Positions 10,185 through 20,955 are shown, counted from the stretch's first letter. The stretch is 64,000 nucleotides of DNA from Thereva unica (GCA_949987705.1 OX465281.1:139858876-139922875), one strand, 5' to 3'. The notes: a model not told the origin generated them from the letters alone. Made by a program: numbers and translations.

Positions 10185-12836
10185 GCCCCATACTTAGCAA
10201 TTAAAACGTTGCAGACATTGGCACGCGATGATCAGCAGCAGTACTCCAAGGCATCAAAGGTCACCCTCACAGACTTTTACGTAGACGACGTCTTAACTGG
10301 CGGAGACACGTTACAAGATGTTATTGAGCTACAACGCCAATTGATCGGGCTGTTGAAAGGCGGTGGTTTCCATTTACGAAAATGGGCAGCGAACCACCAC
10401 GATCTGTTAAAAACGATTCCCCCCGAAGATTGCGAACTCCAATTACCCCTTCAGGTGAAGGAGGACGAACGCATAAAGGCTTTGGGCATTTATTGGCACC
10501 CAGCAGAGGACTATTTTTCCTACGCCATAAAGCTGGAAGAATTCCAAAAATTGGCAACGACCAAGAGGAGAATATTGTCGGAGGTTGCCAAATTATTCGA
10601 CCCACTTGGTTGGATCACTCCCTGTGTGGTAGTAGCGAAGTTGCTGATGCAAAGGATTTGGATTACGGGGTCCAATTGGGATGAGACAGTAGACGAAGAT
10701 ATACAAGAGGAATGGACCCAATTCAAAGATCAATTACAGCATATCCAAGACATAAAGTTGCCACGATGGATAAATATTGATCAAACAATACGAGAGTCTC
10801 AACTCATAGGTTTTTGCGATGCATCAACTAAAGCATATGCAGCTGTGGTCTATATGCGAACAATTAGTACGGAAGGTAAAATAGCCGTATCTCTTCTTAT
10901 GGCTAAAACACGAGTGGCTCCAATTAAACCCATGTCGCTTCCTCGTTTGGAATTGTGCGGTGCTGTATTGTTAAGCCGATTAATCAAACAAGCAAGGGAA
11001 GATATGCATCTGGGAAACATCTACAGTCAATGTTGGACGGATTCGAAAGTAGTCCTTGCTTGGCTAAAGGGTTTGCCACGGAGGTGGAAAACCTTTGTAG
11101 CAAACCGCACGGTGGAAATAAACGAAAACGCTTTAAACACGTCGTGGCAATATGTTTCAACCAAGGAAAATCCAGCGGATATAGCTTCAAGAGGATTGAT
11201 GCCAGCAAAGCTGAAGAACGCTACCATATGGTGGCGTGGCCCCAGCTGGTTAGGAGAACCAGAAGACAAGTGGCCGAAAGAAATTTCAAACGAATTTAAC
11301 ACGGAATTGGAAGCCAAGACCACAGCGCATGTGTTGCTGACCATTCAACCCCAAGAGGACGAATGGTGGATGAAATTCTCGTCGTATACAAAGACATTGC
11401 GAGTCGTCGCCTACTGTTGTCGGTTTGCAAGCAATTGTCGTAAAAAAGAACATCATCGGCATTCGCAGATCTTAGCAGAGGAGATCGAAAACGCGAAAAT
11501 CAAGCTAGTTCGAATGGCTCAAAAAATGATGTTTAGCGACGAGTACAAACAATTAGAAAGCATGAAAGCCATCAATAGGCAGAGTCGGCTAAAAAGGTTG
11601 AACCCGTTTATAGCGACAGATGGCACATTGAGAATTGGCGGCAGGTTACATCATTCGGACCTGCAATACAATCAGCGACATCCAATGATCCTGCACGGAA
11701 GGCATCATTTAACGAATCTTATCATTGACCATCATCACAAGGTGACGATACACGGCGGAGCTCACCTAGTGCTGACCAACATCAGAAATGAATTCTGGGT
11801 AATAAATGGACTGGCAGTCGTCAAGGAGCGCATATACAAGTGCGTAAGGTGTATGAGATATCGTGCAGCGAGTCCAAGACAATTAATGGGTGAGCTACCC
11901 AGAGCAAGGGTTACAAGAGCCAACACATTTGAAAATGTTGGTATTGACTACGCTGGACCTTGCGAGCTGAAGATGTCAAAACACAAGGGCTCAAAAATCT
12001 ACAAGGGGTATTTCTGCATCTTCATATGTATGAGCACTAAGGCTATACATATCGAAGTAGCGTCAGATATGTCCACTGATGCTTTCCTTGCAGCCCTTAA
12101 GAGATTTATAGGACGGCGAGGGCAGTGCCGTCACATTTATTCAGATAATGGCACGAATTTTGTCGGCGCTAATAAGCAGCTACAAGCTCAGTTAAGAAAA
12201 GCTGTAGAAAGCGCTGCCACTGAAGCCGCGGCCAAATTGGCCAACGATGGAATTCAATGGCATTTCAATCCTCCATCAGCTCCACATTTCGGAGGAATCT
12301 GGGAAGCTGGAATAAAAAGAATCAAATATCATCTAAAAAGAGCCACATGCGAGAAAATACTTACCTTCGAAGAGCTGAATACATTGCTCATCCAGATCGA
12401 ATCCTGCCTAAATTCGCGGCCTTTATGTCTCCTCTCAGCTGATCCATCAAACTTAGAAATTCTCACGCCGGGACATTTCTTGATTGGGAGACATATGACG
12501 GCTATTCCAGAACCAGACTTCACATCGGGAAATATGAAGTACACAGATAGATGGAAACAAATACAACAAACTGTTCAAAGATTTTGGAAACATTGGTCCC
12601 ACGATTATCTGGTTCAACTGCAAACCAGATCGAAATGGCAAATAAAGCAACCCAACGTAAAGGTTGGACAAGTGGTGATCATTATGGACAGCAACAGGCC
12701 ACCTAATCAATGGCCCTTAGGGATAATAAAGGAGATCCATCCCGGGGTGGATGGACAAGTCAGGGTAGTTACCGTGAAGACAAGCACTACCACTTCAAAA
12801 AGACCCATCAATAAACTCTGTGTATTGTCCGCATGA
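10185..12836 (+). pseudogene. pol: BEL/Pao pol, second part: RT catalytic core, RNase H, integrase
   Basis: Same frame as the preceding part. It holds the reverse-transcriptase catalytic FYVDDVLTGGD motif (about 10274-10306), an RNase H-like segment (LIGFCDAST; CWTDSKVVL), an integrase zinc-binding HHCC region (HHKVTIHGG...CVRC) and the integrase core with D, D and E at IDYAGP, YSDNGTNF and GIWEAGIKR. The first internal ATG-type codon does not mark a real start; translation would need the upstream stop to be bypassed. Confidence 0.93.
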
Positions 12837-12945
12837 AATGGTGTACATGTAGTCCGTCCCATTTTATATAGTATAGTATAAGACAAACATGATTAAAATT
12901 ATATTGGTATTATTCCTTTTACAGCGCAAAAAAAAAAAAGAAAAA

Positions 12946-13593
12946 ATGACAAGTGAAGAACTAAGCTTAGACCTTGATCTAGATAATTATCTAGAGTTGT
13001 GGCCTCTAACTGCTGAGCAGATGGAAGAGTTGTGGAAGCCCGAGCTATTGGATGAAGAGCTAAGCTTGGACGCATCTCCGCACCCCAGCGACAGTGAAGT
13101 ACCTACTACTCCAGGTAAAAACTTGCCCGACCTTCTTGAGGAGACTATGGATAACTCAAACAATCCGGTCAACAATCCAGTGCACCCGATAGCTCCACCT
13201 GAGGCTCCACAGGCCCTCCCAGAGCCCCAGCACAAAGGTCCCGGGATAAACAATCCCGTGCACCCGATAGCTCCACCTGAGGCTCCAGAGGTTCTCCCAG
13301 AAGCCCAACACAAAGGTCACGATGCAGAGCAAATCTCACCACCACCGCCACTTGAAACGGCACCCCAAAAAGGCACCGCGGAGCTAGACAATAAGGTCTA
13401 TGAGCTACCGACCAACGAAGGTGTATTTTTCAAAATAACTCACCACCAGCTCCACTCGATCCCCTACAAACGGATCGACGATTCCAAACGGAAAAAATAT
13501 ATAGTTAAGTTAGGCGGTGGTAGAAGGGTCCACCTGAAAAGGCGCGACTATGTATCACATTTTTATAATTACACCGAAGATACAACAGAATAA
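12946..13593 (+). CDS. Accessory 3' ORF of the BEL/Pao element, unknown function
   Basis: 215 residues from the ATG of MTSEELSLDL (an in-frame upstream ATG at 12889 would add a hydrophobic and poly-lysine leader). It lies between pol and the polypurine tract, where some elements carry env. There is no convincing signal peptide, no transmembrane segment and no cysteine pattern, so I do not call it env. The N-terminal half is acidic; the middle carries two copies of a proline-rich NNPVHPIAPPEAP unit; the C-terminal 70 residues are basic (KRIDDSKRKKYIVKLGGGRR). The frame is intact. I do not recognise the family. Confidence 0.7.
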   Translation: MTSEELSLDLDLDNYLELWPLTAEQMEELWKPELLDEELSLDASPHPSDSEVPTTPGKNLPDLLEETMDNSNNPVNNPVHPIAPPEAPQALPEPQHKGPGINNPVHPIAPPEAPEVLPEAQHKGHDAEQISPPPPLETAPQKGTAELDNKVYELPTNEGVFFKITHHQLHSIPYKRIDDSKRKKYIVKLGGGRRVHLKRRDYVSHFYNYTEDTTE

Positions 13594-13803
13594 TGTAATG
13601 TAGAAATTTGTAGACTGCAGTGCAAAGCGAATTAGAGTTAAGCAACTAAATGGAGAAAAAAAAATAGACTATGAATTAATATATTGAATAAAATTTACGA
13701 ATATAAATATTAGCATATAAATTGAAAATAAAACTGAAATACACTTTATATTTAAATAACACAGCAGGTGATGGCATAGAAATTGTGTTGATGCAACGCA
13801 TCA

Positions 13804-13817
13804 ACAAGGGGGGAGTA
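13804..13817 (+). other. Polypurine tract of the BEL/Pao element
   Basis: ACAAGGGGGGAGTA lies directly before the 3' LTR start TGTTTTGG. This is the expected position and composition for plus-strand priming. Confidence 0.8.
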
Positions 13818-15597
13818 TGTTTTGGCCTAAAAGGACAAAACAATTAAAAATAAAATTAAAATACAGAAATTACCTTTTTCCATATCCTATTCGCAATAAA
13901 AACAAACTGGATGTGTCAAAATAATGACATGCGTGTAAGTATTAAAATATGGAAAGCGTCAAAGCGTCAATATCGTAATTTAGTACATACGATATATATA
14001 TGGAAAGCGAAAACGTAGGAAAGCAGCATTAAGAATTACGCTCTAGTTTTGAGCAATTTTACCCCCACCTAGCCTCGATATCCAGCAACAAGAATTTGGC
14101 GAAGGATACGAGGCTCGGAGGCAGATATCAAAAATTTAATCTTCTCTGGACATTCGCCGAGAAGGTTGGTATCTGGAATTATTCCGATACGCTTATATCA
14201 GGGCTTAGATAATTGGTGGGCTTTTAGCCGCTGATTTTTGTGATAGGATTATTTAGAGAAAGTGTTGTTTTTCAGGCAGCTTTTTTACAAAAAATATTTG
14301 AGTAATATTTATCTTTAAATATATATATATATTATTATTTATATATACGTATATTTAAACGTAACAAATATAATTTTTGTTTCTGGTGGCGGTTTTTAGC
14401 TTCCAACTCCAAGCTGAATAGCGGTAGGCTAATTCAGCCACGGCACTTTTAAAAAATAAAAGATAAAGCAGAGTTACTTGCGGTAACTCGTGAAAATTCT
14501 TTGCAAGCAATTTAAGTCCTCTGGTTGGAATTATTCCGCCAGGTATTGGAGTTATTAAATTCGATTTAATAACAATTCCAGTCTCTAGCAACTTTGTTGT
14601 ATACAAGTTGCGTAGAGTGCACCAGAATATTCATCTGGATATAAATTGGTATAAACAATTCAGCGCAGTAAATTTACTTCATTTTCTAGCACATTTGTAA
14701 TATATAAGTTGCATAGAGGGCATCAGAATATGTTTTCTGATTTATAAATTGTTGTAAACAATTCGGCGAAGTAAATTTACGTTAATTTCTAGCAACTTTG
14801 TAAGATACAAGTTGCATAGAGTGCAGCAGAATATTTTTTGCTTATAAATTGTTATAACCAAGTCGGCGAAGTAAATTTACTCCATTTTCTAGCAACTTTG
14901 TAATATACAAGTTGCATAGAGGGCATCAGAATATTTTTTCTGATTTATAAATTGTTGTAAACAATTCGGCGAAGTAAATTTACTCCATTTATCACAACTT
15001 TGTTGTATATAAATTGTGTAGAGAGCACCAGTATATTCTTCTGGTTATAAATTGATAACACCATTAGTGAGTTCATTACAGACAAGTTTGAACCAGGATC
15101 TTCCTCCGGTTTACACCTGTTTTAGGCGATTTCACGTGAGCTTGTATAGGACAAGAGCCATACAAGACTCATTTAGCAAAGTGAAATTTTTATGGTTTGG
15201 GATATCCAACCATATTTAAATAATAATAAAATTTACAATTTTATTTAAAGTTTAGTGGGAATTCTTCTCCTGAAGCACCCCCCCCGAGGTTGGATACACA
15301 GCGGATTTACCTGATTGAGGCAGTACTTCAAGGAATATTTGGAGAAGACCAGCTGTATTTTTATTCAAATTTTTATTTTAAAGCAAAGAAGTCGAGTAAC
15401 GTAGAGTTAATTTTAAGCATAGATTTAATTAGAATTTATAATTTATAGGAGAAATATATTTGTATCAAACGGACCTTAGACTCTTTTATTTAGAGCAGCC
15501 GGCACCTATCCTACATTTCAGCTATTTTTTAATTATTACGACGATCACCTCCTAACACCAGGTCTTTAACCGGTTTTAGGAAAGTGACGCCGTAACA
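13818..15597 (+). repeat. BEL/Pao 3' LTR
   Basis: 1780-bp copy of the 5' LTR, TGTTTTGG...CCGTAACA, followed immediately by AAGAG (15598-15602), the right copy of the target duplication. Confidence 0.95.
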
Positions 15598-15602
15598 AAG
15601 AG

Positions 15603-15866
15603 TTTCTCACAGATGCACTGCCCGTCGCGCTCATCGGCATGAACTGCGGTCTAATGGCCCAGTATATCGAGTTTGTGGCGGACCGGCTGCTGCGCGAGCT
15701 CGGTGTGGGACCCACCTACAAAGCCGTCAACCCCTTCCCCTTCATGGAGCTCATCTCGATGGACGGCAAAACCAATTTTTTCGAGAAGCGGGTGGGCGAG
15801 TACCAAAAGGCCGGCGTATCGACTAACCGGCTCGAGAACACCTTTACCCTAGATGCAGATTTTTAA
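15603..15866 (+). pseudogene. rnr2: Ribonucleotide reductase small subunit, 3' part
   Basis: The last 87 codons plus stop of the reductase R2 gene, resuming straight after the right target duplication. It contains the expected C-terminal helices ([19 protein letters not shown]) and ends in FTLDADF, the canonical R2 tail that docks into the large subunit. No lesions other than the transposon are visible, so the gene was intact when the element inserted; the two parts add up to about 329 residues, a normal R2 length. AATAAA follows at 15888. Confidence 0.96.
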
Positions 15867-15948
15867 ACCATTTGATATTGATATTGAATAAAGACCAAAA
15901 AATACATTGCATCTTTTATTATTATTCCTACATATGGCATAAATTAGT

Positions 15949-16245
15949 CTATCCACTAGGCGTACTGCTTACTTGGCCGATCCAAAGCGGCCACTCTCGC
16001 TCGACGGGTCTGTGTCCCAGCCGCTTGAAGAGCTCCGGTTCGACGGCCCGAGCATTGCCCATGGCTCTGTTGTGTACGAATCGCATGCGGTCGTGGTTCA
16101 GGCGGCCCGAGTTGAGTGTCGAGAGCCTGGCTGCCGGCGGAACAGTAGTGAAGCCAATCTTAAAGTACCCCATCCGCGTGTATATTGATGTTGTGGCAAT
16201 ATATATGACTCCGCTCCGCTTGCTGTGTTTGGTACGCTGTTTCAT
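15949..16245 (-). CDS. Stand-alone T5orf172 (GIY-YIG-like) protein
   Basis: 98 residues almost entirely made of a T5orf172-type domain: GVIYIATTS, then YFKIGFTTVPPAARLSTLN. The same domain forms the C-terminus of the BRO at 1970-2677. Here no BRO-N domain precedes it. It converges with the 3' end of rnr2 across an 80-bp gap. It could be a small nuclease-like protein or the remnant of a BRO gene that lost its N-terminus; the intact frame and own ATG favour a real gene. Confidence 0.7.
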   Translation of the reverse strand: MKQRTKHSKRSGVIYIATTSIYTRMGYFKIGFTTVPPAARLSTLNSGRLNHDRMRFVHNRAMGNARAVEPELFKRLGHRPVEREWPLWIGQVSSTPSG

Positions 16246-16334
16246 TGTTTGGAATAGAAACTAGTTTTTTTAATGCGATATAATTTATTTAAAAATAGGT
16301 ACAATTAGGGCCACTGCTGGAAAGGGACTGACGC

Positions 16335-16455
16335 CGTGGGGGGTCGGTGTAGTGGTTTTAAGTTGGTGTAAAGCTGGATTCGTCACGGCGCGACGTGGAG
16401 GGGGTCGGTGAAGTGGTTTCAAGTTGGTGTAAAGCTGGATTCGTCACGGCACGCA
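16335..16455 (+). repeat. Imperfect tandem duplication, ~60-bp unit
   Basis: Two adjacent copies of a unit reading GGGGTCGGTG...GTGTAAAGCTGGATTCGTCACGGC. The 300 bases between 16246 and 16551 contain no supportable gene. Confidence 0.75.
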
Positions 16456-16551
16456 CTAGTTTAAACCGGTTTGCCGCCCCCCTTGACTCACAACACCACC
16501 CTACCCCAGTCGCGCGGCGAAATTCTAAATCATGCATCCATATAAAGTGTC

Positions 16552-16812
16552 TGGAGGTCTGCACTCGTCGGCGGTCGCTGCACGACTGAGCATTTTTGTC
16601 ATTCCGTCACGCGCCTTTAGACATTTTCATACAAAAGAGCTTTTTCCGGCAACTCGACTATAAATTGAGCGGTTGCTTCGCGCGCGACCCATTCACTCAT
16701 TAAACTTTAGTTGGTGAGGAGTGAAGCAGGCAGCTCCCCTACCGCCTAAAGTTTTTTTAATTTTATAATTAATACTTAAGGATGGGCTGGTCGCCTCGAG
16801 GAGCTCGAGCTC
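16552..16812 (-). repeat. Viral hr-like repeat, copy D
   Basis: Reverse-orientation copy of the ~270-bp repeat, complete from the GTCGGCGGTCGC block to the AT-rich end, followed by CTCGAGGAGCTCGAGCTCG. Confidence 0.85.
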
Positions 16813-16917
16813 GACGGGTCGAACCACTGATCAAAATCGTGCAGTGCCACAGATATGAATTTTTTTACCCCCGCCTTGGTCTTCTGACACCGACCCCAAG
16901 ACCTCCCGTATGGTAAG

Positions 16918-17627
16918 ATGGAGCCCCAGTACCTCGAGCTACTAAAAAATGCACCAGCAGTGCCGCGCGACGATGATTGGAAGCGGACCCCGCTCATATT
17001 GCGCTCGTTCCTGCTGCACCTGAACCTGATCAAGTGCCAAATGCTCTACGGCAAGATATCGTTCAAGCCGGTGGTCGAGAATCTCTTTCTTGATCGTTTT
17101 CCCAATGGTCACGTGCGACACTTTTCAGCAGAGGTAGAGCAGATGCTCTGCAGGGTAGACTACGTGCAGCACCTGGCGGCCGTGCTGCGCCGCGAGGTGC
17201 CGGACCAGAAGGAGCGCGCACTGGAGCTGCTACACGGCGCGATCTGGCGGCAAAACACCGTTCCGCAGTGGAACAATGCAGTAGAGCACAAGATGCTGAT
17301 GGAAAAGATTCGGGTGCTATTCAAAAATAGTCCATACATGACGCAGCAATTTTTTTTACGGCAACAGGCTGGGCTGGGCAAGTCTTTTACGGCAACAGGC
17401 TGGGCTTGTCCCAGCCGCGGCTTATCGTGCCCGAAGTTGTGGAACAGGTCGTACCAGAAATCGAGCCCCCCAACCCATTCCTCCCCTCTAACAAGCCGCA
17501 GCCATCCCGACGGCTTATCGTGCCCGGGGGCATGGGGCGGGCCGCACCAAAAATTACGGTCATCTCTGACATCGAGCTGCCCACACCAATGCGCCTGAAA
17601 CAAAAACTTAAGCCGGAAACGAGATAA
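16918..17627 (+). pseudogene. Unknown viral gene, frameshifted near a 31-bp duplication
   Basis: The first ~145 codons from ATG 16918 (MEPQYLELLKNA) give a well-formed, mostly helical protein with no domain I recognise. At 17355-17410 there is an imperfect tandem duplication (the block TTTTACGGCAACAGGCTGGG occurs twice, offset 31 bases) next to a T run. After it the original frame degrades into serine/proline-rich junk, while another frame continues as PRLIVPEVVEQVVPEIEPP to a basic end at 17627. The true protein was probably about 230 residues and is now broken, unless the T run is a sequencing error. TAAG at 16914-16917 abuts the ATG, suggesting a late gene. Confidence 0.65.
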
Positions 17628-17669
17628 AGACAACTCTGATTACAGTACATTCATTCAAAATTAATTTTA

Positions 17670-18935
17670 TTAGATATTCTGTCGGTCGTCGCGGTCGCCT
17701 TCGACCCGTCTGCTACAGCATAGCCAGCACTTTATGCAGATTAAAGTCAGCCCGAACCCAAGCACCAGCACCCCCGTGATGATTTTACCTAAATTGGGTC
17801 CAGCTGCTGTCTCTTTTGGTGTATTGATTTCATCGCGTAGTCGCTTCAAATCGCTATTGGGGTCAAAATCCGGGAAAGGTATTGGCGGTGGATGCAACAG
17901 TTTATCGAGATCGTCTTTCGGGATCTCGATGTGGTTGCCTAGGATCTTGAAATGGGATGGCAATTCTTCCTGGTGGACGCTTCTCTTAGCTCGCTGCTCG
18001 CACGCGGGGATGTGTGACTGCGCCAGGTGGTAGAGGTAAAAGAGCACGTAGCCGCGGTCGCCATGATAAAATTTCCCGAGTGACAGGACTAGTCCCTCGT
18101 CGATGGGCAGGCCCTCGCTCCTGATGCGGGAGGCCAATTTTTCCGCCAGCGCGAAGGGGTCAGAGTGGTTGGTGGGCCGCCTGCCTCGCACAATGCCCGC
18201 GAGTAACCTGCACTGAAATAGTACCCTGTTGCGTCGGCAAAACTCGCCCAGGTAGTCGGTGCCCCCGCCAAACAGCGTAAACACCAGCTCGTAGTAATCG
18301 TAGGCCCATACGTTCGCAATATTGGTGGTGTACGAAAGCAGCGACACTATGCGCTCGTCGTAATCTACGAGGTAATATTCATTCGGCACGTGTTTGGCTC
18401 CGTGCTCTGGAGGTTCTGGTCGCTCGTAGAGCGCGGTGCGGCATTCGTCAATGCCCCCCACATGATAGACGCGGTCCACGCCGTTGATGTCGGGGCAGGG
18501 GCGCAGGCGCTGTAGCTCGAGGACGCGGGCGCTGGGGTAATCTTCCTCGTCGCAGGCGTGCAAGTACTGGTGTGTGTAGGTGTGCAGGGCGCAGGCCAAG
18601 TCCCGCGGGTCGATATGGCGCACATCGAGCCGGGCCAAGTTGGTTAAAGCGTAGTAGGAATAGAATCCAATCATGCTAGACATTGGCTTCTGGTAGAGCC
18701 GCACCCAGTTGACAAAGGTCACCAGCTCGGTCGAGAACCAGCACTCGTGAATCATCTCGGATGTCGTCGTCGCATTAAGATAGGAGAGGTGGCTCGCCTT
18801 CAGCAGGGAGACTGCTTCGCGCACGCCCGGAAACTCTTCGTAGACGCTGCGGTACTGCCGGACTGCCCTATTGATTCCTGCGCCATCGGCCGCCAGCACT
18901 AGAAACACTGAGAACACTACTTGTAACAACACCAT
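17670..18935 (-). CDS. Predicted type I membrane glycoprotein with furin-like site
   Basis: 421 residues starting at the ATG at 18935 (a slightly longer frame begins with a non-ATG codon). Residues 1-19 are a signal peptide, 20-383 an extracellular region with eight or more cysteines and N-glycosylation sequons at N54 and N256, 384-404 a transmembrane helix, then a short Cys- and basic-rich tail. RAKR at 315-318 followed by SV fits a furin cleavage site. The layout is that of a virion envelope glycoprotein, but I do not recognise it as GP64, the F protein or a named PIF. It diverges from lef-9 across a 100-bp promoter region with a TATAAATT element near 18987. Confidence 0.75.
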   Translation of the reverse strand: MVLLQVVFSVFLVLAADGAGINRAVRQYRSVYEEFPGVREAVSLLKASHLSYLNATTTSEMIHECWFSTELVTFVNWVRLYQKPMSSMIGFYSYYALTNLARLDVRHIDPRDLACALHTYTHQYLHACDEEDYPSARVLELQRLRPCPDINGVDRVYHVGGIDECRTALYERPEPPEHGAKHVPNEYYLVDYDERIVSLLSYTTNIANVWAYDYYELVFTLFGGGTDYLGEFCRRNRVLFQCRLLAGIVRGRRPTNHSDPFALAEKLASRIRSEGLPIDEGLVLSLGKFYHGDRGYVLFYLYHLAQSHIPACEQRAKRSVHQEELPSHFKILGNHIEIPKDDLDKLLHPPPIPFPDFDPNSDLKRLRDEINTPKETAAGPNLGKIITGVLVLGFGLTLICIKCWLCCSRRVEGDRDDRQNI

Positions 18936-19035
18936 TTCAACAAAACTTTTCAACAAAACTGATCTCGATTGGGCCAGCTAGCTCCAATTTATAGGCAAGC
19001 CGCGACAGTCGTTGTTTAGCTGTGGTAGTGTCAAC

Positions 19036-20744
19036 ATGCTCACATATCAAATTTATCAGCTCCTGCTGAGTCAGTGCGACCCCAAGAAAATTTTTACACA
19101 CGACCAAGTGATTTACTCGATTTCAAAGTGGCATGGTGGGGGTGGGCACTCGAAGCGCTGTATGCTGCTGCGCACAAATTACCCGTGGGTATTCAAGAGT
19201 AAAAACGAAATTATATCGCACATAGATGACTATCGCTTGCTGGTTATTCCCTCTCTACAAATATTTGGACGGCCGAGCATTGGAAAGTTTAAAATGGTGG
19301 TGCTGCTTGATAAATTTGCCCAGCAATCAGAGTACGCCAACCACTGCGTCGGGCCCGACGAGCGGCGCCGCATCCGCCGGCTCATCTTCTCCAACGCTGA
19401 AGAGGCGCTGACCAAGCTGCTTTTGAAGCTGTCGCCAGAGATCCGGGCCAGCCTCGAGGAGCGCGTCTCCACCACCCTGCAGATGATCCGGCCGCTGTTT
19501 GAGATTCGTATGAAGTCGGATGTCAAATTTATCAAGATGCTGCAGGGCAAAAACTCGATAATCCGGGCAGCCGTGACTAAGAAAAAGCTGGCGATGCGCG
19601 CCCAGGTCATGCTGAGGCCCGAGCTGGAGCCGGGGTCCGTTATACTGCCGTACGTGTGGGCGCCATTCCTCAACTTGCACGGCCCCGTCGACATTATCGA
19701 CATTAGCGACCCGGCGCCCATAGACCCCGCGCGGTTCATCACGCTGCCGTTTTACTTGCTTTTCAAGAGGGACCCGGTCATCAATGGCGGCTCAATCACG
19801 GCGCACAATAAGGTGCTCTTCTCACGCCACGAGTACATCTTTCTGGGCCAGTCGACCTCGACAACAAAAACAAGGATTTCGATGGCGACACCGAGATTGG
19901 GATTGTGTGCGACCGCAGCGAGGCCACCACCCTTGAGATTGGCGCCAATATGGACATGCTGAACAATGCGCGCATCTATCAGCAAAACCGCATCTGCTTT
20001 TCAGAGATGCACGTACTCTACATGCACCAGCGCCGCCTGCCGCTCACGTTCCCCCACCGCGACCTCTACGAGCACATTCGGATGCACGAGACATATAGCT
20101 GGCTCAGCGAGTACTACAACCGCAAGCTGCTCGACGATTTCGACGCCAAGTACCCCCACTGCCGCATTCGGACATATGTAGAGCCGACGCGCACCATCCT
20201 GAAAAAGTTTTTTGCCGCGCTCACTCAATTACACTCATCGGCCGTCACGACACAGGTCTACAACTACCTCACCACACAGCTACTGCTCCTGAGCAACGGA
20301 CAACCATCCGAACTGGCGGACCCCGCCCTGCCGCACGACTACCCCATGGAAGCAGATGTGCTGTGCGACAGTCTCATCCGTATATGCGTGAGCGGGGCGC
20401 GGGGGTCGCTCGAGTCGCTCTTTATGATTGCCAACAGGGTGCACGCCAACGACGGCACCACGGAAATCACCCCCGAGCTCAAGCCGCTGGCCCCCGGCTT
20501 CCTACAACAGGCCGACGAGGCCAATAAGCAGATGGCCAACAAGTCGGCAAAGGTGCAAAAGGCCGGCCACGTCTTTTTCAAGGCGCTGATTGGATACAGC
20601 ACCCTATCGTTTACCAACAACGCAGTTAACTACAACAACATCAAGCTGATGGATGACGCCGACAAGCTGCTGCCCTCCGGACTCTTTATCGACTCGGCAA
20701 TTGTAGGGCATCTTTTGTTTGGTAACCGCATTGTAGACAATTGA
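19036..20744 (+). pseudogene. lef-9: LEF-9-like RNA polymerase subunit, frameshifted at about 19850
   Basis: Homolog of LEF-9, the beta'-like subunit of the four-part baculovirus/nudivirus late RNA polymerase. The first frame runs from ATG 19036 through KRDPVINGGSITAHNKVLFS, the conserved lead-in, to FLGQ; it then leaves the family sequence. The frame starting near 19853 restores VDLDNKNKDFDGD (DFDGD at 19875-19889, the metal-binding catalytic motif of all multisubunit RNA polymerases) and continues to 20744. Losing one base between 19850 and 19857 explains it. The combined length, about 570 codons, is close to the ~500 of baculoviruses. So the gene is full-length but broken immediately before its catalytic motif, unless the base is missing from the assembly only. 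No slippery heptamer is seen. Confidence 0.85.
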
Positions 20745-20832
20745 CAATAAAATATATGAAATCTTCACGTGCCGCTACTGACTAGTATATGTATTCGAGT
20801 ATCTTTATAGTCGGCTCCGCGGGCGCTGCAAC

Positions 20833-20955
20833 TTATGACGTGTTTTCAGAGGGGGTAGAGGGTTCACTGGGATTCAAGGGAGTCATGGTGGCGAACGCGG
20901 CCCATACCGCCATTGCCAACACCAAAATAAACACAACTACATAAATCAAAGTCAT
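20833..20955 (-). CDS. Tiny single-span membrane protein
   Basis: 40 residues: one hydrophobic helix (about residues 2-24, LIYVVVFILVLAMAVWAA) and a Ser/Thr/Pro-rich tail. The start chosen lies 8 bases after the stop of the BIR gene on the same strand and has TAAG directly before it (20957-20960 on the complement), a baculovirus-type late initiator. Such small membrane proteins are common on occlusion-derived virions, but no specific family is recognised. Confidence 0.55.
   Translation of the reverse strand: MTLIYVVVFILVLAMAVWAAFATMTPLNPSEPSTPSENTS

Larger units (their letters stand above)
5708..15597 (+). mobile_element. BEL/Pao LTR retrotransposon inserted in viral rnr2
   Basis: A full-length element of about 9.9 kb: two LTRs, primer-binding site directly after the 5' LTR (TGGTCCTTCGAGCCGG from 7490), gag-pol with DUF1759, zinc knuckles, DUF1758 protease, reverse transcriptase, RNase H and integrase, an extra ORF, and a polypurine tract (13804-13817) just before the 3' LTR. 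The near-identical LTRs and clean AAGAG duplication indicate a young insertion. A stop codon inside the reverse transcriptase region makes this copy probably dependent on others. Confidence 0.97.

Noticed and set aside
12889..13593. Env gene of the BEL/Pao element
   Set aside because: No signal peptide, ectodomain cysteines or transmembrane helix.
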